64,000 bases of DNA, taken from positions 1 through 64,000 of the forward strand of contig CALQKH020000004.1 of assembly GCA_943331105.2 (NCBI GenBank), read 5' to 3'. Under the pieces are notes generated by a model. That model made no database searches. It had not been told where the DNA came from and saw nothing but the letters and a program-made list of their open reading frames with translations. This document shows, one piece after another, positions 8,312-16,661 of the stretch (positions are counted from its first letter, which is position 1; the number at the start of each line of letters is the position of its first letter). The position numbers and the translations under genes were made by a program. This stretch comes from Akkermansia muciniphila. GTDB lineage: Bacteria; Pseudomonadota; Gammaproteobacteria; Burkholderiales; Burkholderiaceae_C.

Positions 8312-11300
8312 TCACACCCGCGCCAGCACCGGCCCCAGCGCCACGCCCGTGTGCGTACCCAAGATCACCAGCGCCTCGGGCGTCATGGCCGCCACGATGC
8401 GGCCACCGGCGTTGCCGCCTTCGGGCCCCAGGTCAATCACCCAGTCGGCTTCGGCGATCACATCCAAGTCGTGCTCGATCACGATCACGCTGTGGCCTGC
8501 ATTCACCAATCGGTGCAACACGCTGATCAGCTTGTCCACATCGGCCATGTGCAGGCCCACAGTGGGTTCGTCCAGCACATACAGCGTGTGCGGCGCCTTG
8601 TTGCCGCGCTTGCCCACTTCGTCTCGCACCTTGGTGAGCTCGGTCACCAACTTGATGCGCTGCGCCTCGCCACCGCTCAGGGTGGGTGAAGGCTGACCCA
8701 AAGTGAGGTAACCCAGGCCCACGTCTTTGAGCAACTGCAGCGGGTGGGCGATGCTGGGCATGCTGGCAAAAAAGTCAACCGCCTCATCCACTTCCATCTG
8801 CAACACATCGCCAATGCTCTTACCGCGCCAAGTGACAGCCAGCGTTTCTGGGTTGAAACGGGCACCTCGGCAGGTTTCGCAAGGCACTTTCACATCGGGC
8901 AAAAAACTCATCTCGATGGTGCGCATACCCTGGCCTTCGCAGCTGGGGCAGCGGCCTTCGCCGGTATTGAAGCTGAAGCGACCGGCTGCGTAGCCACGCG
9001 CCTTGGCTTCCAGCGTTTCGGCAAACAGTTTGCGGATCGTGTCCCAAAAGCCAATGTACGTGGCCGGGCATGAACGTGGGGTTTTGCCAATCGGCGTTTG
9101 GTCGACTTCAAGCACGCGGTCAATCGTCTCAAAGCCTTGCACATCGCTGCACGCGGTCAAAGCCACGCGTTGGCCTGCGTCTTGCGCGGTGCGTCCAGCA
9201 AAAGTAGAGCGTTGGCTGACCAGTGCCTGCACATTGGCCAGCAACACGTCGCGGGCCAAGGTGGATTTGCCGGAGCCACTGACGCCCGTGACGGCCACCA
9301 AGCGCTTGAGTGGGACCTGCACATCGACCTGGCGCAGGTTGTGCAAATTGGCGCCTGTCAGGGTGAGCCATTGCAGGGGAGCCGCCGCAGCTTCCACAGC
9401 TTCTGCGTGGGGCGGTGGCGTGGGTGCCGATTTTGGCGTACCCCCGCCATATGAGGCGACCGCGCCGCCGCCCCGCGCAGAAGCACCCACCACCCGACGC
9501 ATCTGCATCGGATGCTTCATCGCATGCAACAAATACCGCCCAGTCTGTGAATCGGCAGAAGCCGTGATATCGGCCACCGACCCCTCAGCCACCAAGCGGC
9601 CACCACGCTTGCCCGCGCTCGGCCCAATGTCGATGATGTGGTCGGCGCGGCGGATCGTGTCTTCGTCGTGCTCCACCACCACCAGCGTGTTGCCTTTGTC
9701 GCCCAACTTGTGCAAGGCATTGAGCAAGATCTGGTTGTCGCGGGCGTGCAAACCGATGGTGGGCTCGTCTAAAACGTAGCAGACGCCCTGCAAGTTGCTG
9801 CCGAGTTGGGCGGCCAAGCGGATGCGCTGCGCCTCGCCACCCGACAAGGTGGGCGCGCCCCGGTCCAGCGTGAGGTAACCCAAACCCACTTCTTCCAAAA
9901 ATTCCAAACGGCTTTTGATTTCTGGCACCAGATCCCGGGCGATGTCGGCATCGCGGCCCGTGAGCTGCAGTTTGTCCACCCAATGCCGCACATCGGTGAC
10001 GGACAAACTGGCGATGTCGGTGATGCGCCAGCCTTGTCCCGGAGCCGAGCCCAAGCGCACAGAGCGGGCCGTGGCGTTCAGGCGGGTACCTTCGCAGCTG
10101 GGGCAAGCCACGTTGGCCAAGTCTTCGATTTCGGGTTCGGCAAAGGTTTGTTCGCGGCCCTTGTTTTTGTCGTCCTGCACCGAGTCGTCAAATACTTGGC
10201 GTTCGTCTTTGCTGAGCTTGACACCCGTGCCCACGCAATCGGGGCACCAGCCGTGTTTGCTGTTGTAGGAGAACAAGCGCGGGTCGAGCTCGGCATACGA
10301 GGTGGCACAGGCCGGGCAAGCCCGCAGGGTCGAGAAAACGCGGTGCTGACCGATGCGGGCGGTGGACTCGCCGCTGAACATGGCTTCGCGCAGACCGTCC
10401 AGGTCGCTCAACACATGCACCACGCCTTTGCCATGTTCCAGTGTTTTGGTCAGGGCCTGACGGAGCGCAGTTTCGTTGGTGGGCAGCACATCCAAACTGG
10501 CCACAGGCAGTTCGATGTTGTGCTCTTTGAATCGATCGATGCGCGGAAAACCTTGCGTGGGTAAAAAATCGCCATCGACGCGCAAATGGGTGTAACCACG
10601 CGGTCGCGCCCAGTCGGCCAGCTCTGTGTAAACGCCTTTGCGGTTGGTGACCAAAGGCGCCAACAAGCCAATGTGCTCGCCGCGGAATTGCGTCATCAGC
10701 TGCGCGACGATGCTGTCGGGCGTTTGCGGCTGCACGGGAGTGTTGTCGTGCACGCAATGCTGAATGCCCAGCTTGACGTAGAGCAGGCGCAAGAAATGCC
10801 AAACCTCGGTGGTCGTGCCCACCGTGGATTTGCGACCACCGCGCGACAAGCGCTGCTCAATCGCCACAGTGGGCGGGATGCCGTACACCGCATCCACCTC
10901 GGGGCGGCCTGCAGGCTGCACGATGCTGCGGGCATAGGCGTTCAAACTTTCCAAATAGCGGCGCTGGCCTTCGTTGAACAGGATGTCAAAAGCCAACGTG
11001 GATTTGCCGGAACCGCTCACGCCGGTCACGACGTTGAACTTGCCACGTGGAATGTCCACGCTCAGGTTTTTGAGGTTGTGCTCTTTGGCGTTGACGATCT
11101 GGATGTTGTTGTTGAGCACAGGGGTACGCCGAGTAACCGGAGCAACGGAGGTGGCACCCTCCCGACTGCGAACGCTGGCCAGCGAGGCTGCGGTGTCAGA
11201 GGGTGACGATTTGGGCGTACCCCCGCCGTATGAGGAACCCGCTGACACCGCAGCCTCGCCCCCACCCACGTACACATCCGCACTAGACCGCTCAGCCACC

Positions 11301-14300
11301 CCAAACACCTCACCCATAGAAGCTGCGTACTCGCGCAACGCCAGCCCCGTGTGCGATGTGGCGTGTTGGCGAACGTCCTCTGGCGTGCCCTCGGCCACGA
11401 CCAAGCCCCCGGCATACCCGCCTTCTGGGCCCAAGTCGATCAGCCAATCGCTGGCCCGGATCACATCCAGGTTGTGCTCGATGACGATGAGCGAATGCCC
11501 GGCTTCGAGCAGCTTACGCAAGGCCCGCATGAGCTTGGCGATGTCGTCAAAATGCAGGCCGGTGGTCGGCTCGTCAAACAAAAACAGCGTGCCCTTGCGC
11601 GCCAGGCTCTGGCGGCTCTTGGACGCGCTCTTGGCGGCCTCGGCCAAAAATCCTGCAAGCTTCAGGCGCTGCGCCTCACCGCCCGACAGCGTGGGCACAG
11701 GTTGGCCCAAGCGCACATATTCCAGCCCCACATCGACGATGGGTTGCAGGGCACGTATGACTTCGCGGTCTTGGGCGAACAAAGCCGCAGCCTCGCTCAC
11801 GGTGAGCTGCAAAATATCGGCCACATTGAGGTGGCGTAACGCGCCGCCGATGGCCTGGCGCTCGACGGTGATCTCCAGAATTTCAGGACGGTAACGCTTG
11901 CCGTCACAATCGGGGCAGCGCAAGTACACGTCGCTCAAAAATTGCATCTCCACATGCTCAAAGCCCGAGCCGCCACAAGTGGGGCATCGCCCGTCGCCGC
12001 CGTTGAAGCTGAACTTGCTGGCGGTGTAGCCGCGCTGGCGTGACAGCGGCACGGTCGCAAAAATCTCGCGGATCGCATCCCACGCGCCCACATAGCTCAC
12101 GGGGTTGGAACGCGCGGTTTTGCCAATCGGCGACTGGTCCACAAACACCATATCACTCAAGTGGTCTGCACCCAACAATCGGTCGTGTGCACCAGGGGTT
12201 TCGGTGGCTTTTCCAAAGTGACGCATCAGCGCTGGGGCCAACACGTCCTGGATCAAACTCGACTTGCCCGAGCCGCTCACACCCGTGATGGTGACCAGGC
12301 GCTGCAGCGGAAAGTCCACGCTGATGTTTTGCAGGTTGTGTTCGCGTGCGCCTTCCAGAATCAAACGCGGCGTGCTGTCAGACACCATGCGCTTGAAGCC
12401 CAGGCCCACTTGTTTGCGTCCACCCAGATATGCGCCTGTGAGTGTGTCGGCCTTGCGCAGGTCGGCGGTGGTGCCGTCAAACACAATTTGCCCGCCGCGC
12501 TCGCCAGGGCCAGGGCCCATGTCGATCATGCGGTCGGCCGCCATCATCACGGCCGGGTCGTGCTCGACCACGACCAGGGTGTTGCCCGCATCGCGCAGGC
12601 GGTGCATGGCCAAGGTGATGCGGTGCATGTCACGCGGGTGCAGGCCGATGCTGGGCTCGTCCAGCACGAACAAGGTGTTGACCAAGCTGGTGCCCAGGGC
12701 GGTGGTGAGGTTGATGCGCTGCACTTCACCGCCGCTCAAGGTGCGGCTTTGGCGGTCAAGGGTGAGGTAGCCAATGCCCACGTCGCACAGGTATTTGAGG
12801 CGGGTGGTGATTTCTTCGAGCAGCAGTTGCAGGGCTTTTTGTTCGGCGCTTTTGCCTTGTCCTGGTTCTTCTTTTGCGGCCCCTACGGCTTCGGCCGGGG
12901 ATGGGCTGGGTGACGATTTTGGCGTACCCCCGCCGTATGAGGAGCCCAGCCCATCCCCGGCCGGAGCCTCCCCTGCTGCAAGGGAGGCATGCCCAGAAGC
13001 CGACAAGCGGTCAAAAAACAAACGCAAACGATCGAGCGGCATGATCATCATGTCGTGCAGGCTCAAACCCGGCAGCGCCTCCAATTGCGCCCGCGACCAC
13101 TTCACGCCTGCGGGCATGAACCGCTTTTCCACCGGCAAAACCCCATCGGCATCCGAATGACTGCCAATGCGCCACAACAAACTCTCGGTCTTTAAACGGG
13201 CACCTTGGCAGGTCGGGCACTCTGTGTAACTGCGGTACTTGGACAAGAGCACGCGGATGTGCATCTTGTAGGCCTTGCTCTCTAAGTACTCAAAAAAGCG
13301 CTTCACGCCATACCACTGGTGGTTCCAGCGGCCCTTCCACTCGGGTGAACCATTGATCACCCAGTCTTGCTGGGCTTTCGTCAACTTGTCCCATGGCGTG
13401 TCCCGTGGAATGCCGGCCGCCTCGGCATGGCGCATCAGGTCGTCCTGGTTTTCTTGCCAAGCCGGCGTTTGCAGCGTCTTGATGGCCCCGGCCCGCAGCG
13501 TGAGCTTGGGGTTGGGAATGACCAAGCCGTAGTCGACGCCGATCACCCGCCCAAAACCCCGGCAGGTCTCGCACGCACCCACCGCCGAGTTGAAAGAAAA
13601 CATCGACGGGATCGGGTCGGTGTAACGCTGGTCGCTGTCGGGGCAATGCAGGCCGGTGGAAAAGCGCCAGATGTCGAAGGCGGTCTCGGAAGGAGAAAAA
13701 TTGGGATCTGACCCCAATTTCTCCACATACACATTCAGGCGGCCGCCTCGTTTCAAGGCCACTTCGATGGCTTCGACCACGCGGGCTTTTTCGGCATTGC
13801 CAATGCGAAAGCGATCGGCAATCACGTCCAGCACTTTGCGCGGGCCGGTGGGTGTGGCCACTTCGCGCTCGGCCTGCACTTTGGTGAAGCCACTGGCCGA
13901 CAGCCATTGCTCGATCTGCTCGGCACTGGTGTTCGCTGGCAACTCCACCGGGAAGGTCAGGTACAAACGCGGGTCACCCGCCTGCGCGGCACGCTGGGCC
14001 AATTCGGCGTAAATCGTGTCGGGGTTGTCGTGGCGCACCGGCTGCGCCGTGTCTTTGTCAAACAACTGACCCAATCGGGCGAACAACAACTTGAGGTGGT
14101 CGTTCAGCTCGGTCATGGTGCCCACGGTAGAGCGCGAACTGCGCACCGGGTTGGTCTGGTCGATCGCAATCGCCGGGGGCACGCCTTCGACCTTGTCCAC
14201 CGCCGGTTTGTCCATGCGGTCCAAAAACTGGCGCGCATAGGCGCTGAAGGTCTCTACATAGCGGCGCTGGCCCTCTGCGTACAGCGTGTCGAACACCAGG

Positions 14301-14422
14301 CTCGACTTGCCGGAGCCACTCGGACCGGTGACCACTGTGAGTTCACCCGTTCGGATGTCGAGGTCGAGGTTTTTGAGGTTGTGCTGACGGGCACCACGGA
14401 TGCGGATGAGACCTTGGGACAT
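8312..14422 (-). CDS. uvrA: Tandem-fused excinuclease ABC subunit A (double UvrA) with in-frame palindromic insertions
   Basis: A single 2036-residue ORF equal to two UvrA proteins in line. UvrA is the ATP-dependent damage-recognition subunit of nucleotide excision repair. Four ABC modules are visible: Walker A at about 31 ([15 protein letters not shown]), 711 ([13 protein letters not shown]), 1132 ([15 protein letters not shown]) and 1711 ([15 protein letters not shown]). Each has its own LSGGE signature and DEP(S/T)xGLH Walker B. Zn-finger pairs (CPTCGGSGF ... [12 protein letters not shown] ... [12 protein letters not shown] ... CETC) are intact. The first half ends near residue 1040; the second begins near 1090. 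ATG 14422 ([18 protein letters not shown]) is chosen because the conserved UvrA start follows. Four palindromic DNA elements are read through at about residues 234-244, 485-512, 1055-1080 and 1647-1675, all in loops or linkers. A conventional uvrA probably exists elsewhere; the double form may have another role. Confidence 0.93.
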   Translation of the reverse strand: MSQGLIRIRGARQHNLKNLDLDIRTGELTVVTGPSGSGKSSLVFDTLYAEGQRRYVETFSAYARQFLDRMDKPAVDKVEGVPPAIAIDQTNPVRSSRSTVGTMTELNDHLKLLFARLGQLFDKDTAQPVRHDNPDTIYAELAQRAAQAGDPRLYLTFPVELPANTSAEQIEQWLSASGFTKVQAEREVATPTGPRKVLDVIADRFRIGNAEKARVVEAIEVALKRGGRLNVYVEKLGSDPNFSPSETAFDIWRFSTGLHCPDSDQRYTDPIPSMFSFNSAVGACETCRGFGRVIGVDYGLVIPNPKLTLRAGAIKTLQTPAWQENQDDLMRHAEAAGIPRDTPWDKLTKAQQDWVINGSPEWKGRWNHQWYGVKRFFEYLESKAYKMHIRVLLSKYRSYTECPTCQGARLKTESLLWRIGSHSDADGVLPVEKRFMPAGVKWSRAQLEALPGLSLHDMMIMPLDRLRLFFDRLSASGHASLAAGEAPAGDGLGSSYGGGTPKSSPSPSPAEAVGAAKEEPGQGKSAEQKALQLLLEEITTRLKYLCDVGIGYLTLDRQSRTLSGGEVQRINLTTALGTSLVNTLFVLDEPSIGLHPRDMHRITLAMHRLRDAGNTLVVVEHDPAVMMAADRMIDMGPGPGERGGQIVFDGTTADLRKADTLTGAYLGGRKQVGLGFKRMVSDSTPRLILEGAREHNLQNISVDFPLQRLVTITGVSGSGKSSLIQDVLAPALMRHFGKATETPGAHDRLLGADHLSDMVFVDQSPIGKTARSNPVSYVGAWDAIREIFATVPLSRQRGYTASKFSFNGGDGRCPTCGGSGFEHVEMQFLSDVYLRCPDCDGKRYRPEILEITVERQAIGGALRHLNVADILQLTVSEAAALFAQDREVIRALQPIVDVGLEYVRLGQPVPTLSGGEAQRLKLAGFLAEAAKSASKSRQSLARKGTLFLFDEPTTGLHFDDIAKLMRALRKLLEAGHSLIVIEHNLDVIRASDWLIDLGPEGGYAGGLVVAEGTPEDVRQHATSHTGLALREYAASMGEVFGVAERSSADVYVGGGEAAVSAGSSYGGGTPKSSPSDTAASLASVRSREGATSVAPVTRRTPVLNNNIQIVNAKEHNLKNLSVDIPRGKFNVVTGVSGSGKSTLAFDILFNEGQRRYLESLNAYARSIVQPAGRPEVDAVYGIPPTVAIEQRLSRGGRKSTVGTTTEVWHFLRLLYVKLGIQHCVHDNTPVQPQTPDSIVAQLMTQFRGEHIGLLAPLVTNRKGVYTELADWARPRGYTHLRVDGDFLPTQGFPRIDRFKEHNIELPVASLDVLPTNETALRQALTKTLEHGKGVVHVLSDLDGLREAMFSGESTARIGQHRVFSTLRACPACATSYAELDPRLFSYNSKHGWCPDCVGTGVKLSKDERQVFDDSVQDDKNKGREQTFAEPEIEDLANVACPSCEGTRLNATARSVRLGSAPGQGWRITDIASLSVTDVRHWVDKLQLTGRDADIARDLVPEIKSRLEFLEEVGLGYLTLDRGAPTLSGGEAQRIRLAAQLGSNLQGVCYVLDEPTIGLHARDNQILLNALHKLGDKGNTLVVVEHDEDTIRRADHIIDIGPSAGKRGGRLVAEGSVADITASADSQTGRYLLHAMKHPMQMRRVVGASARGGGAVASYGGGTPKSAPTPPPHAEAVEAAAAPLQWLTLTGANLHNLRQVDVQVPLKRLVAVTGVSGSGKSTLARDVLLANVQALVSQRSTFAGRTAQDAGQRVALTACSDVQGFETIDRVLEVDQTPIGKTPRSCPATYIGFWDTIRKLFAETLEAKARGYAAGRFSFNTGEGRCPSCEGQGMRTIEMSFLPDVKVPCETCRGARFNPETLAVTWRGKSIGDVLQMEVDEAVDFFASMPSIAHPLQLLKDVGLGYLTLGQPSPTLSGGEAQRIKLVTELTKVRDEVGKRGNKAPHTLYVLDEPTVGLHMADVDKLISVLHRLVNAGHSVIVIEHDLDVIAEADWVIDLGPEGGNAGGRIVAAMTPEALVILGTHTGVALGPVLARV
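9399..9484. repeat. In-frame palindromic element, copy 1 (SYGGGTPKS core)
   Basis: A core shared with the other two copies (about 9425-9456) sits between 22-base arms: 9399-9420 (GCTTCTGCGTGGGGC...) and 9463-9484. The arms are complementary at 20 of 22 positions, and the two exceptions are G-T wobbles. On the coding strand it reads [21 protein letters not shown] in the linker between the two ATPase modules of the second UvrA half. This is the most diverged of the three copies. Confidence 0.85.
11182..11259. repeat. In-frame palindromic element, copy 2
   Basis: Perfect 18-base inverted arms (11182-11199 GCGAGGCTGCGGTGTCAG and 11242-11259) enclose a 42-base loop holding the common core. The coding strand reads [20 protein letters not shown]. 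It lies in the junction that joins the two UvrA halves. The arm sequence is unrelated to the arms of copies 1 and 3, while the core is nearly identical. Confidence 0.9.
12887..12968. repeat. In-frame palindromic element, copy 3
   Basis: Inverted arms 12887-12910 and 12945-12968 pair over 24 bases with one G-T wobble; the inner 19 pairs (CGGCCGGGGATGGGCTGGG and its complement) are perfect. The 34-base loop (12911-12944) is the common core. The coding strand reads [20 protein letters not shown] in the surface loop preceding the conserved helix [13 protein letters not shown] of the first UvrA half. Confidence 0.92.
13692..13724. repeat. REP-like palindrome read in frame within uvrA
   Basis: GGAGAAAAATTGGG (13692-13705) and CCCCAATTTCTCC (13712-13724) form a near-perfect hairpin with the centre ATCTGA. 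On the coding strand the centre reads TTGGGGTCAGATCCCAA, the type of GGGGTCAGA-cored palindrome often found as scattered REP-like sequence in proteobacteria. It adds [11 protein letters not shown] (about residues 234-244) where ordinary UvrA runs directly from GRLNVYV to the RFSTGLHC segment. It is unrelated to the three SYGGGTPKS elements. Confidence 0.75.
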
Positions 14423-14603
14423 GCTGGGCTTTGTGGGGTGGAGGCCAAACATTCTAGGGCCGCGCCCCAGGCACCTTGGACAAGTCAAGTTTGTCCCTTT
14501 TTCTTGACCGGGATCATGAAAACCAACGACTTTTCAGCCGCTCAAACCTGGCGGATGCCAGAATGAAAAAACCTTTCTCACCACGAAAGGACGGGGCCAG
14601 AAC

Positions 14604-15872
14604 ATGTCCATTGTGAGCACCGATCACGCTGCAGCACCCAACGCCATCGCCTTGCCCGATTCAGCCCATCGACTCGCTGAAAACGCAAGCTTGTTGGGCA
14701 TGCCATTGCAAGCCTTGGTTCAGCGCAACCCCATCACATTGCCATTGAATGCCAGCGTGCTCGAAGTGGCCCGCACCCTGCGCTGGATGGGCATGGTGAC
14801 CGCCTCCGACCTGATGCGCCAGCCAAGCACATCTCCGCTTGACTTAGCGCGTAACATCCACCGACAAACCACGCTCGAGGGTCTGGTGGGCATCGGTCAA
14901 CAGGTCAAGGCCTTGCAAAACGATTTGAGTGCCGCCAACACCAGCGCCTTTCATACCGGTCACATCATCACAGCCATCACCGATGCTTTGACCTGTCGCT
15001 TGATTGCACTGACCGAGGCAGAACTGGGCCCGCCACCCGTGCCCTATGTCTGGGTGGCGGCTGGGTCTCAAGGGCGCTGCGAGCAAACCGCCAAGTCAGA
15101 CCAAGACAACTGCATGGTTCTGGACGACGCGTATGAGCCCCTCTTGCATGGCAACTACTTCAAGACCTTGGCTCGCCGGGTTTGCGACGGCTTGGCGGCC
15201 TGTGGCTACATCCACTGCCCGGGTGAGATGATGGCCATGACCGACACATGGCGACAACCCCTGCATGTTTGGCGTCGGTATTTTCAACGCTGGACAGAAA
15301 ACCCTGAGCCCAAGGCTTTGATGCTGATCACGGTCTTTTTTGATCTGCGGGCGGTTCACGGCCAGCTCGAATTGCTTCAGGCATTGCGCCAAGACGTGCT
15401 GGCGCATACGCCCCAGAAAAGCCTGTTTTTGGCGCATGTGGTGAACAACGCACAAAAGCAACGCCCGCCACTCAACTTGTTTGGCCAAATCGCCAGCAGC
15501 CACAGCGGCGCGCACGCGGGGACGGTCGATCTGAAAAACCATGCGATCACTCCCATCGTGGACCTGGCCCGCATTTGCGCATTAGAGGGCGGATTGCTCG
15601 AAGTCAACACCCAAGATCGCATCGAAAAAGCATCAAAAATGGGCGAGTTGTCTGAGCCCAGTGCGCGCGACTTGCGGGACGCATTTGAATTCGTGTCCCG
15701 CTTGCGCATCGCCCATCAAACCCATTGCATGCAGCGCGGCCTAGAGCCTGACAACCACCTGCATTTGCAGGAACTGTCGAATTTCGAACGCGATCACTTG
15801 CGCGACGCGTTTTCGGTCATTCAGTCCCTGCAAGATGTCTGGGCCCAGCGCTACCCCTCGGGCTTGCTTTGA
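14604..15872 (+). CDS. DUF294-type nucleotidyltransferase with collapsed CBS region
   Basis: 422 residues. The core is a putative nucleotidyltransferase domain (GSQGRCEQTAKSDQDN at about 154-169; the GS and DxD-like residues are the metal/nucleotide motif) followed by the helical DUF294 C-terminal domain (LKNHAITPIVDLARICALEGG ... FEFVSRLRIAHQ). Family members normally carry two complete CBS domains (~120 residues) before it. Here the N-terminal strand of CBS1 (NPITLPLNASVLEVARTLR, about 42-60) runs straight into the end of CBS2 (MGMVTASDLMRQ), which suggests an internal in-frame deletion. It precedes an orphan DUF4212 gene, a common partner of such proteins. Possible regulator of the transporter; function unproven. 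Confidence 0.85.
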   Translation: MSIVSTDHAAAPNAIALPDSAHRLAENASLLGMPLQALVQRNPITLPLNASVLEVARTLRWMGMVTASDLMRQPSTSPLDLARNIHRQTTLEGLVGIGQQVKALQNDLSAANTSAFHTGHIITAITDALTCRLIALTEAELGPPPVPYVWVAAGSQGRCEQTAKSDQDNCMVLDDAYEPLLHGNYFKTLARRVCDGLAACGYIHCPGEMMAMTDTWRQPLHVWRRYFQRWTENPEPKALMLITVFFDLRAVHGQLELLQALRQDVLAHTPQKSLFLAHVVNNAQKQRPPLNLFGQIASSHSGAHAGTVDLKNHAITPIVDLARICALEGGLLEVNTQDRIEKASKMGELSEPSARDLRDAFEFVSRLRIAHQTHCMQRGLEPDNHLHLQELSNFERDHLRDAFSVIQSLQDVWAQRYPSGLL

Positions 15873-15988
15873 AACTTTGGGCGCTCTGCGGCGCTTGCCA
15901 TGCACCCGCTTTGCATGCAAGGGTAAACACTGAATATCGGTGTGGCGCTGCGCCAACAAACGCCATGGGTTTTTGCGTATCCTTGCGC

Positions 15989-16291
15989 ATGCCTGAAATT
16001 CACACGCCATCGGCTGCGCTGAAAAAACGTCAAAACCGTTTGAAGTGGACCTTGTTGTCCATTTGGCTTTTGACCAGTTTTGGGCCTGGTTTTTTTGCAC
16101 GCGACTTGGCCATCGACATCCACGGTTGGCCTCTTTATTTTTGGATGGCTGCACAAGGCTCTTTGCTGATTTTCATGGCCATCGTGGTGCTTTATGCGTG
16201 GCTCATGAACCGCTGGGAAGCCGAAGAAGTGGCCCAACTCAGCACGAGCAACCATCGTCCTTCTCTCGAAAACGCTCACGAACCCGACTGA
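15989..16291 (+). CDS. DUF4212 small membrane protein (orphan symporter subunit)
   Basis: About 100 residues with two membrane segments (WTLLSIWLLTSFGPGFFARDL and WPLYFWMAAQGSLLIFMAIVVLYAWLM) and the conserved short loop between them. The family is normally the small partner encoded just before a sodium:solute symporter of the VC_2705 type. Here the next gene is an MFS carrier, so the large subunit is missing at this locus; a second DUF4212 gene with its symporter lies at 20238. The start is uncertain: ATG 15989 (MPEIHTPS) is chosen for family length, ATG 15965 is possible, and neither has a clear Shine-Dalgarno. Confidence 0.82.
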   Translation: MPEIHTPSAALKKRQNRLKWTLLSIWLLTSFGPGFFARDLAIDIHGWPLYFWMAAQGSLLIFMAIVVLYAWLMNRWEAEEVAQLSTSNHRPSLENAHEPD

Positions 16292-16661
16292 TTGCGCGTT
16301 CAGCGCATCCCCCACACCAGGCCCGTGTGAAGCGCGTGCCATCTTCTGCAGCATTCGAGCGGCCTCCAACACACTCTCGCCCATTGATCTGGGTCAAAAC
16401 AAGATGTGAACGGCATCGCTATGGTTCAGCCTGAATACGCGCATGCTCTGGATTCACCCACAAGCCAATCAAGCGTCAACCGCCCAAATTTAAGTGTTTA
16501 CCCTAGTATGTGCGGCATCTTATAGCCGATGCAATTCCCAAGTAAGTTAACAAGCCTAAATTTATAAGGTAATTGTTTGGGGACCCCAAAAGTGCGCCCA
16601 TCAGTACACGCTTTACCTAAACCGTCGGGCTTTGAAACCCGACAACCATCAAGGAAACGAC
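16292..16661. other. 370-base intergenic region upstream of the MFS gene
   Basis: No credible gene. AT-rich between 16490 and 16580. It holds a 15-base palindrome TTTGGGGACCCCAAA at 16576-16590, a short GCATC/GATGC inverted repeat at 16514-16531, and a leader hairpin GTCGGG...CCCGAC (about 16624-16643) just before the ribosome-binding site AAGGAA (16651-16656). These look like regulatory sequence for the following transporter. No convincing -35/-10 pair was fixed. Confidence 0.5.
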
